Made by a program: the position numbers and the translations under genes. DNA of 64,000 nt, taken from Amorphophallus konjac. Lineage: Eukaryota; Streptophyta; Magnoliopsida; Alismatales; Araceae. Where the stretch lies: NCBI GenBank assembly GCA_022559845.1, contig CM040125.1:288286200-288350199 (forward strand). Reading direction: 5' to 3'. This document shows, in pieces, positions 24,174 through 35,022 of this stretch. Within the stretch, counting starts at the first letter, position 1, and the number at the start of each line of letters is the position of its first letter. Below the pieces are notes generated by a model that was not told the origin of the DNA, searched no databases, and was given only the letters and a program-made list of their open reading frames with translations.

Positions 24174-24181
24174 TTTTTATA
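24174..24181 (-). promoter_or_regulatory. Probable TATA box of Tek1
   Basis: The minus strand reads TATAAAAA about 480 bases inside the LTR start. The 3' LTR has the same site at 16384-16377. Confidence 0.55.
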
Positions 24182-24656
24182 GGTCACACAAGGTCTAGAG
24201 TCTTCTATTCGAGGAGATAGAGTCCAATCAAGTTGGACGTGCGCGAACCACGCGGATAGGGTTAGCCGCCACCTTCTTAACCAAAAATTCATTTTCTAGG
24301 GTTAGGGTTTCGGGGAGAACTAAGAGGGGAAACGATCCTCTCATCCTATCCTTCCATTTGGATCCGGTCTCAGCCTAAATGATTGGGTATTGGGCTCAAA
24401 TTTCGCATTTTAAGGTCCAATTAGTTTAAGTGTGGATTTGGGCCTTAATCAGTTGATTTGGCCTAATTACAGATTTTATTTGGGTCGGTCACAGAAGATA
24501 CTATTATTAAACATTTTATCCTCTACAAGATTCTAAATTTTCCAGATTTTTACAAAATAGTCAAAATTTAACTTATTCTATTTATTAAGGATTTTCTAAT
24601 TAATTTCTTATAAATTTTCTAGAAATTTTTATTTGTTAATAAATCGTGATATTACA

Positions 24657-24661
24657 CAATG
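24657..24661. repeat. Target-site duplication CAATG, right of Tek1
   Basis: It matches 13719-13723. Tat1 sequence resumes immediately after it. Confidence 0.9.
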
Positions 24662-25779
24662 AGCGATAGGAATCTTCCGGAAAACTTCGAACCAATCACA
24701 AGAAACGGCAAAACCGAACGACGCATGTCTGGAGGAACTAACAACTAAGGGAACTAAAGTCACGACCAACCTCCTCACTGGAACGCACAGTTGATAGGCG
24801 ATCGGAGCAACGAACGTAAAAGTAAAGAGACGAGCAACTAAAACTCCAGATAGGAATCTCAACTAAACCAAACCGTGCAAAAAGACCGAAGGAAACCTTT
24901 CAACTCAGAGTGGGATAACTCTCCTTACTCGAAACCATGGATACATAGTTATCCACCACTACTGAGACACTTCTTGACAAATGAGGGCACATGAATGCTC
25001 AAAGAAGCGTATGATGCATGCTGGGCTAAAATAAAGAAATCATCAAATCGAATGCCAAGAAAGATAAGAATAACATGATACTCCAGAATAGTATTCCTAG
25101 ACTAGAGAAACCAGGGTCAGGACACTATCTGTAACCACGACGTGCAAGATAGAACCATCGTCCCCCAAGTTTTCCAACCTAGCGGCCTATCCAACGATTA
25201 ATCATGTGCACCTAGATCATCATCATTTTTGTTAAAGGGGAACATCAGATCCCAGAACACATGAATGACCAGTCAGTTCTCAAGATAATATATCATAGAT
25301 AACATATAGTAATGCTCTAAGGGATTAAGGGTGGAGATACTTACCTGCCTGGCGAGAAGACACTGGCGTGACATGATGGTTATGGCGTTCCAGCTTTTAT
25401 AAGAAAAGGGTGGTTAACCATATCATAGTACCATTCCAAAATAGCATCAAGAATCAAGTAATTAATCCATTTCACACCAAACGGTCTAGACTAGGACCGC
25501 TAAACGACAACTGACAATCTGATGATAGACTGCTAAGGAAGGGCGGTTCACATTCTTTGAGGGCAGACTTCAGATAGAAAATGGTCTAGATGAAGACCTC
25601 CAGAAAATACCTAACGGTCAGGCGATAGACCACTAAGCACTGAGCGATTTCAAAAACCGAACGGGCGTTCCATTCACCCCACACGCCCCATTCCGTTCCA
25701 ATCAAACCAACCCACTCCTCCGGCCACTCCGGCGATCATCCTACCGACGACCACCGCGCATCACACCCCCATCCCCACC
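24662..25779 (-). other. Tat1 non-coding spacer
   Basis: No supportable gene. It joins the Tat1 purine-tract side (before 13719) to the end of the antisense genes. Palindromic GGTC/GACC units lie at 25481, 25514, 25543, 25581 and 25613 (steps 29-38). The stretch just before 25780 is C-rich and could be the 5' UTR or promoter of the antisense gene; no clear TATA box is seen. Confidence 0.5.
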
Positions 25780-28670
25780 ATGGTGAAGAAAAGGGCCATG
25801 AAGCGCCTCCAGCGGTGGATAGCAGAGGAAACAACATCGCCTCCAGCGGTGGCGGACCCATCGGTCGGGGAAGAAACTCTGGCTGCCCAATCGGAGGAGG
25901 GAGAGGTTCCTACGGCTGAAGAGGGACCTAGGGAAGTCATGGAAGAGGAGGAAGATGAGCCTGCGGTCGAGGAAGCACCGACGGCGGCGACCGGTTGCCG
26001 GTCATCCGAGGTAGGCCGTGGACCCTAAAAAAAATTGATTTTTATTTTAAGCCTTGCATGTATGTGAACGGAGAGGGGAATGGGTTTGGGGACCCATTAG
26101 AACAAGTTGTAGGCCTTTTGGGCCATTTTTAAAGCCTGGGAAAATGAAGCAAACATTGCACGTTCTCTGGGTGCCTTGCGGTCCTTCCAGTGACCGCTAG
26201 GAGATCAGGCAGTCCAAGACAAGACCGCTAAGGGAAAAAATGGTCTAAATGCGACTGCTAGGGAATCAAGGTGATTTTTTGTGATTTTGAGTAAAATGCA
26301 ATGCAATGCAAAGAATGATGGGTTACATGCTAGACTGATTCTAATGTGTTTGAATGCATGCAGGGGAAGAGGCGGGCCCGCATTTCATGGCTACAGGTCT
26401 GGGCGGTGTACCAGGCACTGTCGGACTACTAGAGAGAGAGATTAGCAGCGATGGGGTTCGGTGAGCTTCTAAGCATAGAAGTCACGAGGATTGACACGGC
26501 TTTGCTGTACACGCTGCATGAGAGATGGGATCCGATCAGCTGGGCATTCTTATTCCCATGGGGTCACATGATCCCGATGTTGGAAGATGTCGCGAGGATC
26601 ACAGGATTGAGAGTACACGGGGCCCCAGTGACAGGATGGACATATGAGGACTACCAGGAGCTAGCACAGGAGCTGCTAGGGCTAGAGCTGATGAGACCGG
26701 GGCACCATTCATCGATGCTGGCCAGAGCGACTCTCCGGGAGAGCTTAGGGCTGAGATGAGCAGCGATAGCTGTTGGTGAGTTGCCCGAGGAGCACTTGGG
26801 GAGACTGATAGATCGGGCATGCGAGAGAGTGTCGGCGGGATCGGGACTAGAGGGGGACATCACCCTGCGCCGCTTCCTGATGCTGATGTTCGAGAAACTC
26901 CTCTTTGCGACGCGGGCTGACAGAGTGAGCTGCAGGCTCCTCCCACTGCTGAGAGACCTGGACGAGGTTAGAGGATACGCCTGGGGAGCTGCAGTACTGG
27001 CTTTTCTTTTTGACTCGCTTAGCACAACTGACCGGTAGATAATGCCGGGTGGCTTCTCGCCATTCCTTCAGGTAATAATGCTTGACTCTAAATGCTTATG
27101 CTTATGATTATTACATGCTTGTTTTTGCTATATGCTGACATTTGACAAATGTAGGTATGGAGCTAATTGTACCTCCCTGGTATCGGCGAGGGAAGGAGGT
27201 ACATCCAGATCGGATCCCCATCGTGAGGCGATGGTCGATGGCTCGGGACATGGGATCGATCCGACGCCTAGTACGGGCGATCTAGGATGACTTGGATACA
27301 TTCCCATATGCATCGGTAAGCTTCTAAACTTAGACCCTTAAATGCACTTAAATGCTTCTAAATGCTTTCTAAATGCTGACACTTAACTTAATTGCCTTTC
27401 AGGTGCGCTGGACACCCTATCGTGACGAGGGTCACAAGGGGCAGCCCTGGGTGCAGGTAGCCCAGGCATACGCCGGACGAGAGATTTGGCTCCATTGTTT
27501 GAACATCATCGAGCCACTCCATCATCGACTGATTATGAGGACGAAAGGAGTACCTCAGCTAGAGGTGGAGTTCCCAGTGCGAGACGACGCAAGCATTGGT
27601 CGGTCCTCGATGGGACTCAGTGGCGACATCGATTGCACCGCCCGGGCGGTCGACCAAGTACGTGATTGGACACACCGGGGTCGGGTGGTGAAGGCCCGAG
27701 CTGATAGCGACGAGGCTTATTTGAAAGCCTATGCTCGGAGGTACGGAGACCAGGTCTTCCGCGGCATCCGACGACTGATACGAATTTCTAAACTCATGCT
27801 ATTCTAATTTATTATTCCTATATGCCCTGACACCGTGACTTTCTACGTGCAGGTAGACCCCTAGGGACGCATAGCGGAGCTCCAGGGCCTCCTCCACTCC
27901 ACCGTACAGTAGAGGGATGAGGTCCAGCACGCGCTGGACCTTCTGGTGAGTTTTGCTGATCCTTAAACTTAATTCATACTTATGATCATGCTTATGAGAC
28001 TGACCCTGACTTCTAAATGTAGCGAGCTGAGGGATCGCAACGGCGAGGACCAGATGCTCCGTCCTCTTCATCACAGCCTGCGGGAGACCGGGTCGAGAGA
28101 GACGCGGACTTTGCTCAGGCGGTAGCTCGGGCTGAGGAGGCCGAGGCCACTCTCGCGGAGAGGGTAAGCAAATTAACCGAATTCCCTTTGACTTAAATGC
28201 TTATGATAATGCAAATGAGTAACCACGAATAAATACAGGCGAGGGAGTTGACTGCGACTCTAGGCGAGGCGGAGCGTGCTCGGGTCGAGGCGGAGCGGCT
28301 GCGAGTGGAGACAGAGGGACTACGGGCAGAGGTTGCTCCTCTTCACGCCGAGGTAGAGAGACTCAGAGTTGGAGCAGCAGCGGTAGAAGATTCTCAGGCA
28401 GAGATGAGGGAGCTGAGGGTCGAGATCAGAGCACTGGAGAGAGCACTCCGACTAGTGGGGGGACGATCCTCCCATAGCGCGTCACAGAGCGGGGTGCGCA
28501 GCATGCACCGGGATTATCTCACAGGTTCCTCCGGCCATCGGAGGAACAAGGATGAGGAGCAGAGATGACGACACCGCGAGGAGGGGAGCACCTCCATGGC
28601 ACCACCGGCGAAGAGGCATGAGGGGACCGAGGATAGCGGCGGTCCAGGAGAGGGACCAGCCGGGTCATGA
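25780..28670 (+). pseudogene. Antisense plant-mobile-domain gene of Tat1, seven exons, broken
   Basis: Predicted exons are 25780-26010, 26364-27071, 27155-27315, 27403-27777, 27853-27945, 28023-28163 and 28239-28670. All but exon 3 (one base short) have lengths divisible by three and every intron is phase 0, bounded by GT...AG except intron 4, which starts AT. Exon 1 is acidic. Exons 2-4 carry a plant mobile domain (DTALLYTLHERWDP, HMIPMLEDVARITGL, VRWTPYRDEGHKG), as in PF10536 proteins. Exons 5-7 form a heptad-rich coiled coil (many AERLRVE repeats) and end at TGA 28668. In-frame stops include 26430, 26757, 27036 and 28566, plus others in exons 3 and 5. It is antisense to Tat1 between integrase and 3' LTR, where Tat elements are known to carry extra ORFs. 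Function unknown. Confidence 0.75.
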
Positions 28671-29282
28671 ATTGCACTTTGCTTTTTTCTTTTTGGGCAC
28701 ATGTACATGACTCTTTTTATTAATGATATATGATTTTTTTTCTTTTTGTTTATGAAAAAAAATGTGTGAAATGCAAATGCTGACTTACTAACAACGACTC
28801 CTAGGACTGACAGAGAGAGCGAGAGAGGATGAGGGAGCGGAATAGGACTGACGAGTAAGTGAGATGAAAGATAGCCAAAAACCTGATAGAAACTGGCAAA
28901 CGTTCTAATGCAAGACCGCCAGACTAGAAAAAATGGTCTGAACCATGACCGTTAAGGGATGAAGAGGAAGGCGGTGAATGAAAGGATTAGGTGGTCGTTC
29001 TTACGATCGTTTGAGGACTGCTAGCGGTCTCCCGATTGACCGCTACGACGAACATGCAGTCAAATCTGAGCGGGACTCTCCATGGGAGTCCTAACCCAAG
29101 GATAGGGGTCCCTAATCTGCACTAAACCCATCCTAACTCAAATCGAGACTACCCAGCCTTAATCCTAATGCACTAAGACCAAAATCAGAGCCTTATAACT
29201 TGGACTAAACCCCAGAATTCGTAGCTCACAGGAATTCTCTGCTACAAGCCTTGAAACTTCATCAAAATCACCCAAATTCACC
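28671..29282 (+). other. Spacer between the two antisense genes
   Basis: No gene seen. AT-rich sequence follows the first gene (28675-28770) and could hold its poly(A) signals. Palindromic units lie at 28900 and 28932 (32 bases apart), and two more near 28993-29045. Confidence 0.5.
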
Positions 29283-30734
29283 ATGAAGAGGAGCTTTGAA
29301 GCTAGTGCCATGGGGGAGGTTGTCTATGCCGGTCCAAAGGTGGCAAGGAAAGAGCACGGGGAGCTACAGCGGCTGACTTCCATCCCCAAGCATCTGAGTT
29401 CAAGCTCTTCAAGAGAGGTAAGTTCAATTCTAAGTTCAAAAAGTTCATGCATTTCATTAATTTCTTCTCATGGCATTCCGCTCTCTTTCTTTTCTTCTTT
29501 TTCCATCTTTTTTCAGCTCCTTCCTGGCCCAAGATGTTATTCTAACCTGAAGTCGGTGGCTCCCTTGATAAAAGAACTTCCTTTAGAGGTCCTTTCCATC
29601 CTAAGGGCATGGCACCTTCACCCTTTGGTGGTTCTAGCCAAAAGTTTTCAGAAAATATCCCTAAATTGGCCAAGCATTTCAGCTCTTGTAGAACTATGGC
29701 ATCCTCAAACCCACACCTTCATATTCCCAACCTTTGAAGCTACTATCCTAATAGAAGGGGTAGAGACCTACCTAGCCCTTCCTAAGACCAAGGTGGGTGA
29801 TGAAGACTTAGTGTGCCACACGGTGGAGCCCATAGATCCATCACTCATATTAGGGGATTTTATTCACAACCCAAAGGATATTAGGACTATGATCAGCCCA
29901 TGCCATATCCATTTGATACCCATAACTCAATGGATCACCACTTATTGTAAAAACAAGAGCGGGAGATTTGAAGCTATAGCCAAAGCTACCTCAATTTGCT
30001 TATGCAGGGTCTTTCTTTATTCTACCATCGACCACCTCTTGGACATCCAAAATCTCAGCATCATCAGTGGGTTGTGGCGGGGTTTATCTATCTCTCAAGC
30101 AGTCCTTTCCTACCTATATGAAGGTCTTAGTTTAGCTTGCCTAGGGGGACCACTCTTTGGGCCAATCATCATCCTTGAGTGTTGGATGTGGGTGAGACTT
30201 AAGTTTCTACCCAAGGAGGACATGCCTTCAGCTAGCCACATATTCGGGAGCCATCCTCTATCCTTTATAGGAGGTGCATCTGGGTTCTCTTCACAGGTTG
30301 AGTGCTGGACGGCGGACAAGAAAACACGAGATGATTGGTGCCTCTACCTCAACATTTTGCCAATTGATAAGTTCCCGATGCGACCAAGAGCACTTCAAGG
30401 CACCACCCTCTGATTATCTCGACGACCGGGCCTAGACCTACAGCTAGTAGGGAACACTACCCTGGCGATATACAACTCGCATCAGTGCTACTTACAAATC
30501 GGGCTACCCCGTACCACGGTTCCTGCACTATCACACTTCCCTCCCCTTCAAGCTAGGAAGATCGGGACTGAGGAGGACGAGCGAGTAGTCCGGAGCGCTC
30601 TGACCATGTGGGAGGTCAGCCGGTTATGCACCTTGCAAGTAGAAGTGAAAGAAGATGAAGAGGAGTACCGTGCTTACGTGAAGGAATTGCGCAAGATCCG
30701 GCTCCGCGCGGATGGAAAATTGAATGTAATTTAA
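29283..30734 (+). pseudogene. Second antisense gene of Tat1, plant-mobile-domain-like, one stop
   Basis: Exon 1 is 29283-29417. A 99-base intron (29418-29516, GTAAGT...TTTTTTCAG) is phase 0 and also lacks stops, so a retained form would stay in frame. Exon 2 (29517-30734) continues to TAA 30732 but has one in-frame TGA at 30411-30413. Without the intron it would be about 450 residues. The segment SISALVELWHPQTHTF ... TYLALP resembles the start of plant mobile / DUF7745-type domains found in plant transposons (memory-based, fold-level similarity). The last 100 residues are acidic and basic, ending RLRADGKLNVI. With one stop only, it is the best preserved coding region of Tat1. Function unknown. 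Confidence 0.65.
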
Positions 30735-31387
30735 GCTTTAAACCTTGATGTACTTAAAAATGATCAACAGAATGATGTTCAAATGAATTGGATTAGATAA
30801 AATAAGGAGACTAATTTGAAATATGTGCAATGAAAGGCTTGAATGAGTGGACAACAATACCCAGAATAGAGTTTCCTATCTGATAAACGGTCTATAGAAG
30901 GACCGTTAACCGAGCCTAACGGTCTAACGATAGACCGCCAGAGGCAACGCTCAAGAAAAACTGAGAGTTTGGGCTTTCGGGAGAGAAATGCGGTCGTCAT
31001 ATAGGCCGCTAGAAGCTGGTTAATGGTCTAATAAAAGACCATGAAGGATAATGCTCCGAGAAACTGAGATTTTTTTGGCTTTCGGGATAAAAAATGGTCT
31101 CCAATTAGACCGTCAAGGAAATTGGCGGTCTAATAACAGACCGTAAGGAACAAGGGATAGAGAATCCTGCGAGCTTTGAACCTTGAGTGAATTAAACCTT
31201 CGTCTGCACACACTTAAACAAGAAAATAAGTTAGATCTGTTCTTAGACTCAACTCCTTGCCTGCCGTAAGTTAGAGAATGACCATTTCTTGATATTTGGT
31301 CAAGGGGTGGAGCCTTATTAAATAGGCGGAAGTGTAATGAGAAAAATGCAAAATGCGATGCATGCTTGTGCAAAGATGATGGTATTT
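30735..31387. repeat. Tat1 spacer with 32-bp palindrome pairs
   Basis: No gene. Palindromic units start at 30887/30919 (32 apart), 30990/31023 (33) and 31094/31125 (31). Arms are GGTCT...AGACC or GGTC...GGCC. An example is CGGTCTAACGATAGACCG at 30920. Confidence 0.75.
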
Positions 31388-31585
31388 TTTGGATTTTTAA
31401 AATATTTGATTTTTCTAATTTTTTTTGTTTTGAAATATTTGATTTTTTGGATTTTGCAATATCTAATTTTTTTGGATTTTGAAATATTTGATTTTTTTTA
31501 GATTTTGTAATATCTGATTTTTTTGGATTTTGAAATATCTGATTTTTTTGAATTTTATAATATCTGATTTTTTTGGATTTTGAAA
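31388..31585. repeat. AT-rich minisatellite, unit about 26 bp
   Basis: The phrase GATTTTTTTGGATTTTGAAATATCT recurs about seven times with small changes. Its minus strand gives a lysine/isoleucine-rich frame (KIQKNQIFQNPKK) that is an artefact of the repeat. Confidence 0.8.
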
Positions 31586-32351
31586 GCCAATTTCGTCCCG
31601 GCAACGAGAGCCCTACCTGTCTCACTAGGAATCTCGGAGGTTAGCGTGCTTTTGAATTGACAAACATTGACCAAGGCCTATCTGGATAATGGTGCTTCTA
31701 CCGAGGCCATACCCAGGGTACGATCTTAGTCCTAAAAAGAAAAGGAGAATTCGAGAGGTAAGCCTAAGCCAGATATAGAAGTTTTTAGGGTTTGAGTCGT
31801 TCTCATGACAACCCTTTCAGAGATTTAGTCTGTAGCGTCGGGGCTTTATGTCCGTCATGGAACATTCATCCACTCTAGGCACGCATACGACCGGGCTCAT
31901 AACGTCCCGCGGGGAACTGTACTGCCACTCTTGCCATGCCTAATTTCATATTTTTGGAGCTTGAAGTTTCGAGCTCATGGTCTTTTGAGATGGACTTTGC
32001 TTATTTACCATTATTTTGCTCCTTCTTTTCTCTTTTTATCTGGTCTATTGCTTTTTTTTTCCTCGTGGAATCAGGTCATAATGGACTGCCTCTATTTGAG
32101 ACCTCCTCTCATCAGGGTGTCTAGATTAGTTATCGCCCCCTTATTCACCTCTTGCCCCTAGATTCAGCCGAAGAGAGAAACGGACAGGGACTTTGACTTT
32201 CCCCAAGCATGGCCAAGGAGAAACGGTATTGACACAAAATTGGGGAACCCGACCAGGGATGTCGTGAAGTGTGTGTACTTGCCGCGCTCAAGTTCTTCCT
32301 TCATGATCGAGGAAAGAGGCATCTCGCTACCGGACCTTCGCCAGCCTGACT
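31586..32351 (-). other. Tat1 spacer downstream of integrase
   Basis: No supportable gene. This stretch lies between the pol end and the minisatellite and shows no obvious domain on either strand. Confidence 0.4.
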
Positions 32352-34392
32352 TTAAGGAAAGAAACACTTAAGATACAACCCATTCCAGGCGTGAGACAGC
32401 TCGTCACCGTCCGCATTAACTAGATGATATGCGTTCCCTGGATAAGCCTCCTTAACGACGAACGACCCTTCCCAGTTAAGTTGCAATTTGGACCTAGGAC
32501 CTCCAGACCTGATGAATTTGCGTTTCAAAACCATATCACCTACTTAAAATTTGTGCTCAATTACCTTCTTTTAAAAATAACGCAAAACTATCTTTGATAA
32601 ACAGACACGTGATCAGCCGCATTCATCCTCTTCTCATCCAAGAGTTCTAACTGGACGAGCAATGCCTCTCGACGTTCATCGAGATTAAGTTCCTTATCGA
32701 GCTGTACCCTTAGAAAAGGGATAAAGATCTCATATGGGAGCACCGCCTCATCCCGTAAGTGAGAGCATAGGGGGTTTGCCCCGTAGGAGTACGGACGGAG
32801 GTGCGGTAAGCTCATAAAGCTTCCACTAAACGTTCAGGCCAATCAGAAAATTTGTGAGATTCGCATATTTTCTTTATGATTTTAAGAATGGTTTTATTAG
32901 TGGCTTCAGCTTGACCATTACTTTGGGGGTAATATGGAGATGAATGGTGCAATGCAATATTGAACTTCTTATAGGGGTCCTAGAGCTCTTGAGAGATGAA
33001 CTGGGGTCTGTTGTCGGTGATGATGCTGCTTGGCACTCCGAACTATGAAATGATATTCTTCAGAATGAAGCGGCACACCGTGGTAGCTTTGATCTCTGCG
33101 TATGCTTCCGCTTTGGCCCACTTAGTGAAGTATTCAGTGGCGGTAAGGATGAATGATTTTTGTTTGGTTTGAGAGTTGGGATCACCGAGCGGGCCAACAA
33201 TGTCGAAAGCCCACATCGAGAATGGCCAAGGAGTAGATAGAGGATGAAGAGATGAAGCTGGAGTATGGATTTTATCAGCGTGGAGTCGACATTTAAGACA
33301 CCTCTAGACATAGAGGGAGCAATCTTCATCTAGAGTAGGCCAATTATAACTCTGCCTAAGGATTTTCTTCGCTAGAGCTTGGCCATTGACATGACCTTCA
33401 CACTCACTAGAATGGGCTACTTCAGCCACCTTCCAAGCTTCTTCATCATCAAGACATCTCATAAGCATTCCATTGAGAGCGCGCATGTACAATTCTCCAG
33501 CAATAATAGTGTACTTTGAGGCGGCTCTTCTGATAGCCTTACGCTGCTCGACATTTGTCCCTTCTGGGAACGATCCGTCTCTACAATATAGCTCGATTTC
33601 ATGATACCAGGGTAATTCTTCCTCTTCCAGAATCTCCTCAAGCTCAGTTAAGGATACTTCCTTCAAATCTTCCTTCTCAGCCCTAGCCTCTACAGTCTTC
33701 CTAAGGTTGTCATGCCAGGGATCCTGAAGAGAAGGGGCGTCCAATCTCTAGATGACGATAGTTTCAGTGCTCCGACTAAGAGGGAAAGACAAGGAGGAGG
33801 CAAGAGATGCTAGCGCATCAGCAAGGATATTCTGAGATCGAGGGGTATGGATGTAGATCAGTTTACAGAACTGCCTAGCCAAGAGAGTGACCAAATCCTG
33901 ATATGGCTTGAGCTTTGGGTCACGAGTGCGGTAAGTGGACAGGACTTGCCGTAAGACGAGCTTAGAATCTCCTATAATGTTCAAGTAGCGGGTGCCCAAA
34001 AGATAGGCATGCTTCAATCCGGCCAGGAGAGCTTCATACTCAGCAATTTTATTGGTAGCAGGAAAACGAAGCTGATAAGCAAAGAGAATTGTAACTCCTT
34101 CTGAAGTATGAAGAACAACGCCTATCCCTCGACCTTGGGAATTGAGTGCACCATCAAAGTGCAGAGACCAAAAGGGATGATGAGTAAGAACAGAGAGATG
34201 CTCATCAGGAAAATCATCCTGAATACAGTCTGTGCAGGGAATGGGAAGATGAGCGAGGTGTTCAGCGATAGCATATCCTTTGATCACCTTCTGAACGACG
34301 AATGTGATATCAAATTGAGAGAGGAAGCTCTGCCAGCGAGCTAACCTACTAGAAAGGACATGCTTTTCCAAGAGATAGCGGATTGGGTCCAT
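32352..34392 (-). pseudogene. pol: Tat1 pol remnant: RNase H, archaeal-type RNase H and integrase
   Basis: At the right end is the tail of the RT-linked RNase H (MDPIRYLLEKHVLSSRLARW). Next is a second RNase H of the archaeal type (LHFDGALNSQGRGIGVVL, NKIAEYEALLAGL, IIGDSKLV, ILADALASLAS), a hallmark of the Tat lineage. After a linker come the integrase zinc finger (SSECEGHVNG ... RCLKC) and the core with its acidic residues (AFDIVGP, IITDNRPQF, NGQAEATN). The C-terminal part is KLQLNWEGSFVVKEAYPGNAYHL, ending at 32352. There are at least five in-frame stops (33750, 33306 and three in the core, one clearly TGG to TGA) and two frameshifts. The N-terminal side is cut at 34393 by LTR-A. Confidence 0.85.
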
Positions 34393-35022
34393 TGTCACGC
34401 CCCGACGCAGAATATCAAGGGCGCGAACTAGTCGTAAACAATCGTGTCAATCAGAGCATGTACAATTTCATTTCTAAAGACAGAAATGAATGGGAAAATA
34501 ATACTTTTATTTCATCAAAATGAATTTTACATCACTAATTCATAAGCCACAAAGGTAAATTGCAACTTCCAATCCAAAATACACCATTCTTGTAAAAATA
34601 CTAATGATCTACATAAACCTAGGTAGAAAGGAAAATCACTCTCTCACTCTTGTCCATTTTCTTGTTCATTTTCATTTCCTGCAACAATTAACCAAAACGT
34701 AGGGTGAGATAAAAGCTCAGTAGGATTTTATATCTCTAAGAACCAGGTAATCTTTAAGTATTAACAATTTAAGTAATTTTCTAACTTGTATCGGGAAGTG
34801 TATAAACATGAATGAAATTTTCAAGTAATTGAGATAATATGATAACAAGATGAATTTCCAAGTAATGACTTTGAACAAGTAAATAATTTCATGTAATTGG
34901 CCATTTTCACGCAAGTCAAGTAATTCATGTAATTTTTAAGTAAATAAGTAAACAAGTGACAAGTACGAATAGTGGAATACCGTAAAATCTAGCAAGTCAT
35001 GCACTTCGGTGCAATGCCACAC
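34393..35022 (-). mobile_element. LTR-A, chromovirus-type LTR 3' end, interrupted by Gyp-B
   Basis: On the minus strand the sequence ends ...GCGTCGGGGCGTGACA at 34393, the same end type as Tek1, Tek-C and Tek-D. It contains the family hairpin (34719-34705) and the phrase TGCACTTCGGTGCAATGCC near 34999, as in Tek1. The LTR stops abruptly at 35022 where the Gyp-B LTR begins. What follows 34393 is Tat1 pol, not a primer site, so this is a 3' or solo LTR. A TSD candidate (TCCAT, 34388-34392) cannot be tested because the other side is off-window. Confidence 0.75.
34705..34719 (-). promoter_or_regulatory. Conserved LTR hairpin of LTR-A
   Basis: The minus strand reads CCTACTGAGCTTTTATCTCACC. The TGAG...CTCA arms are kept and the loop has changed. 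It sits about 310 bases before the LTR end. Confidence 0.6.

Larger units (their letters stand above)
13724..24656 (-). mobile_element. Tek1, complete Tekay/Del-type chromovirus, coding-dead
   Basis: It has two 3.13-kb LTRs, a primer site, a purine tract, gag-pol with a C-terminal chromodomain and a CAATG duplication, about 10.9 kb in all. It is inserted in Tat1 roughly 130 bases on the internal side of the Tat1 purine tract. The LTRs differ by scattered substitutions and a few one- or two-base indels, so insertion is fairly recent but not fresh. The gag type, RT and integrase sequence and end chromodomain match the Tekay (Del) clade by family knowledge. Confidence 0.93.
21524..24656 (-). repeat. 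5' LTR of Tek1
   Basis: Borders are TGTCACGCC (21524) and ...GATATTACA (24656). It mirrors the 3' LTR in every block, with the TATA box at 24181-24174 and the palindrome arrays near 23670-22446. Point differences from the partner include a lost base pair near 23005 (CGATCGATC versus CGATCCGATC). Confidence 0.93.
12251..34392 (-). mobile_element. Tat1, Tat/Ogre-type Ty3/gypsy element with antisense genes, interrupted
   Basis: Read right to left: pol remnant (34392-32352), spacer with repeats, two genes on the opposite strand (30734-25780), spacer interrupted by Tek1, a purine tract (13594-13579) and a 3' LTR starting TGTTGACACCC at 13578. A second, archaeal-type RNase H and antisense ORFs between integrase and 3' LTR are known marks of the Tat lineage. 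The 5' part (LTR, gag, protease, most of RT) is absent because LTR-A starts at 34393. The left LTR border is unresolved and 12251 is nominal. Confidence 0.7.

Noticed and set aside
28248..28568. Stand-alone coiled-coil gene
   Set aside because: It begins inside exon 7 of the mobile-domain gene, in phase with the upstream exons, so it is that gene's C-terminus.
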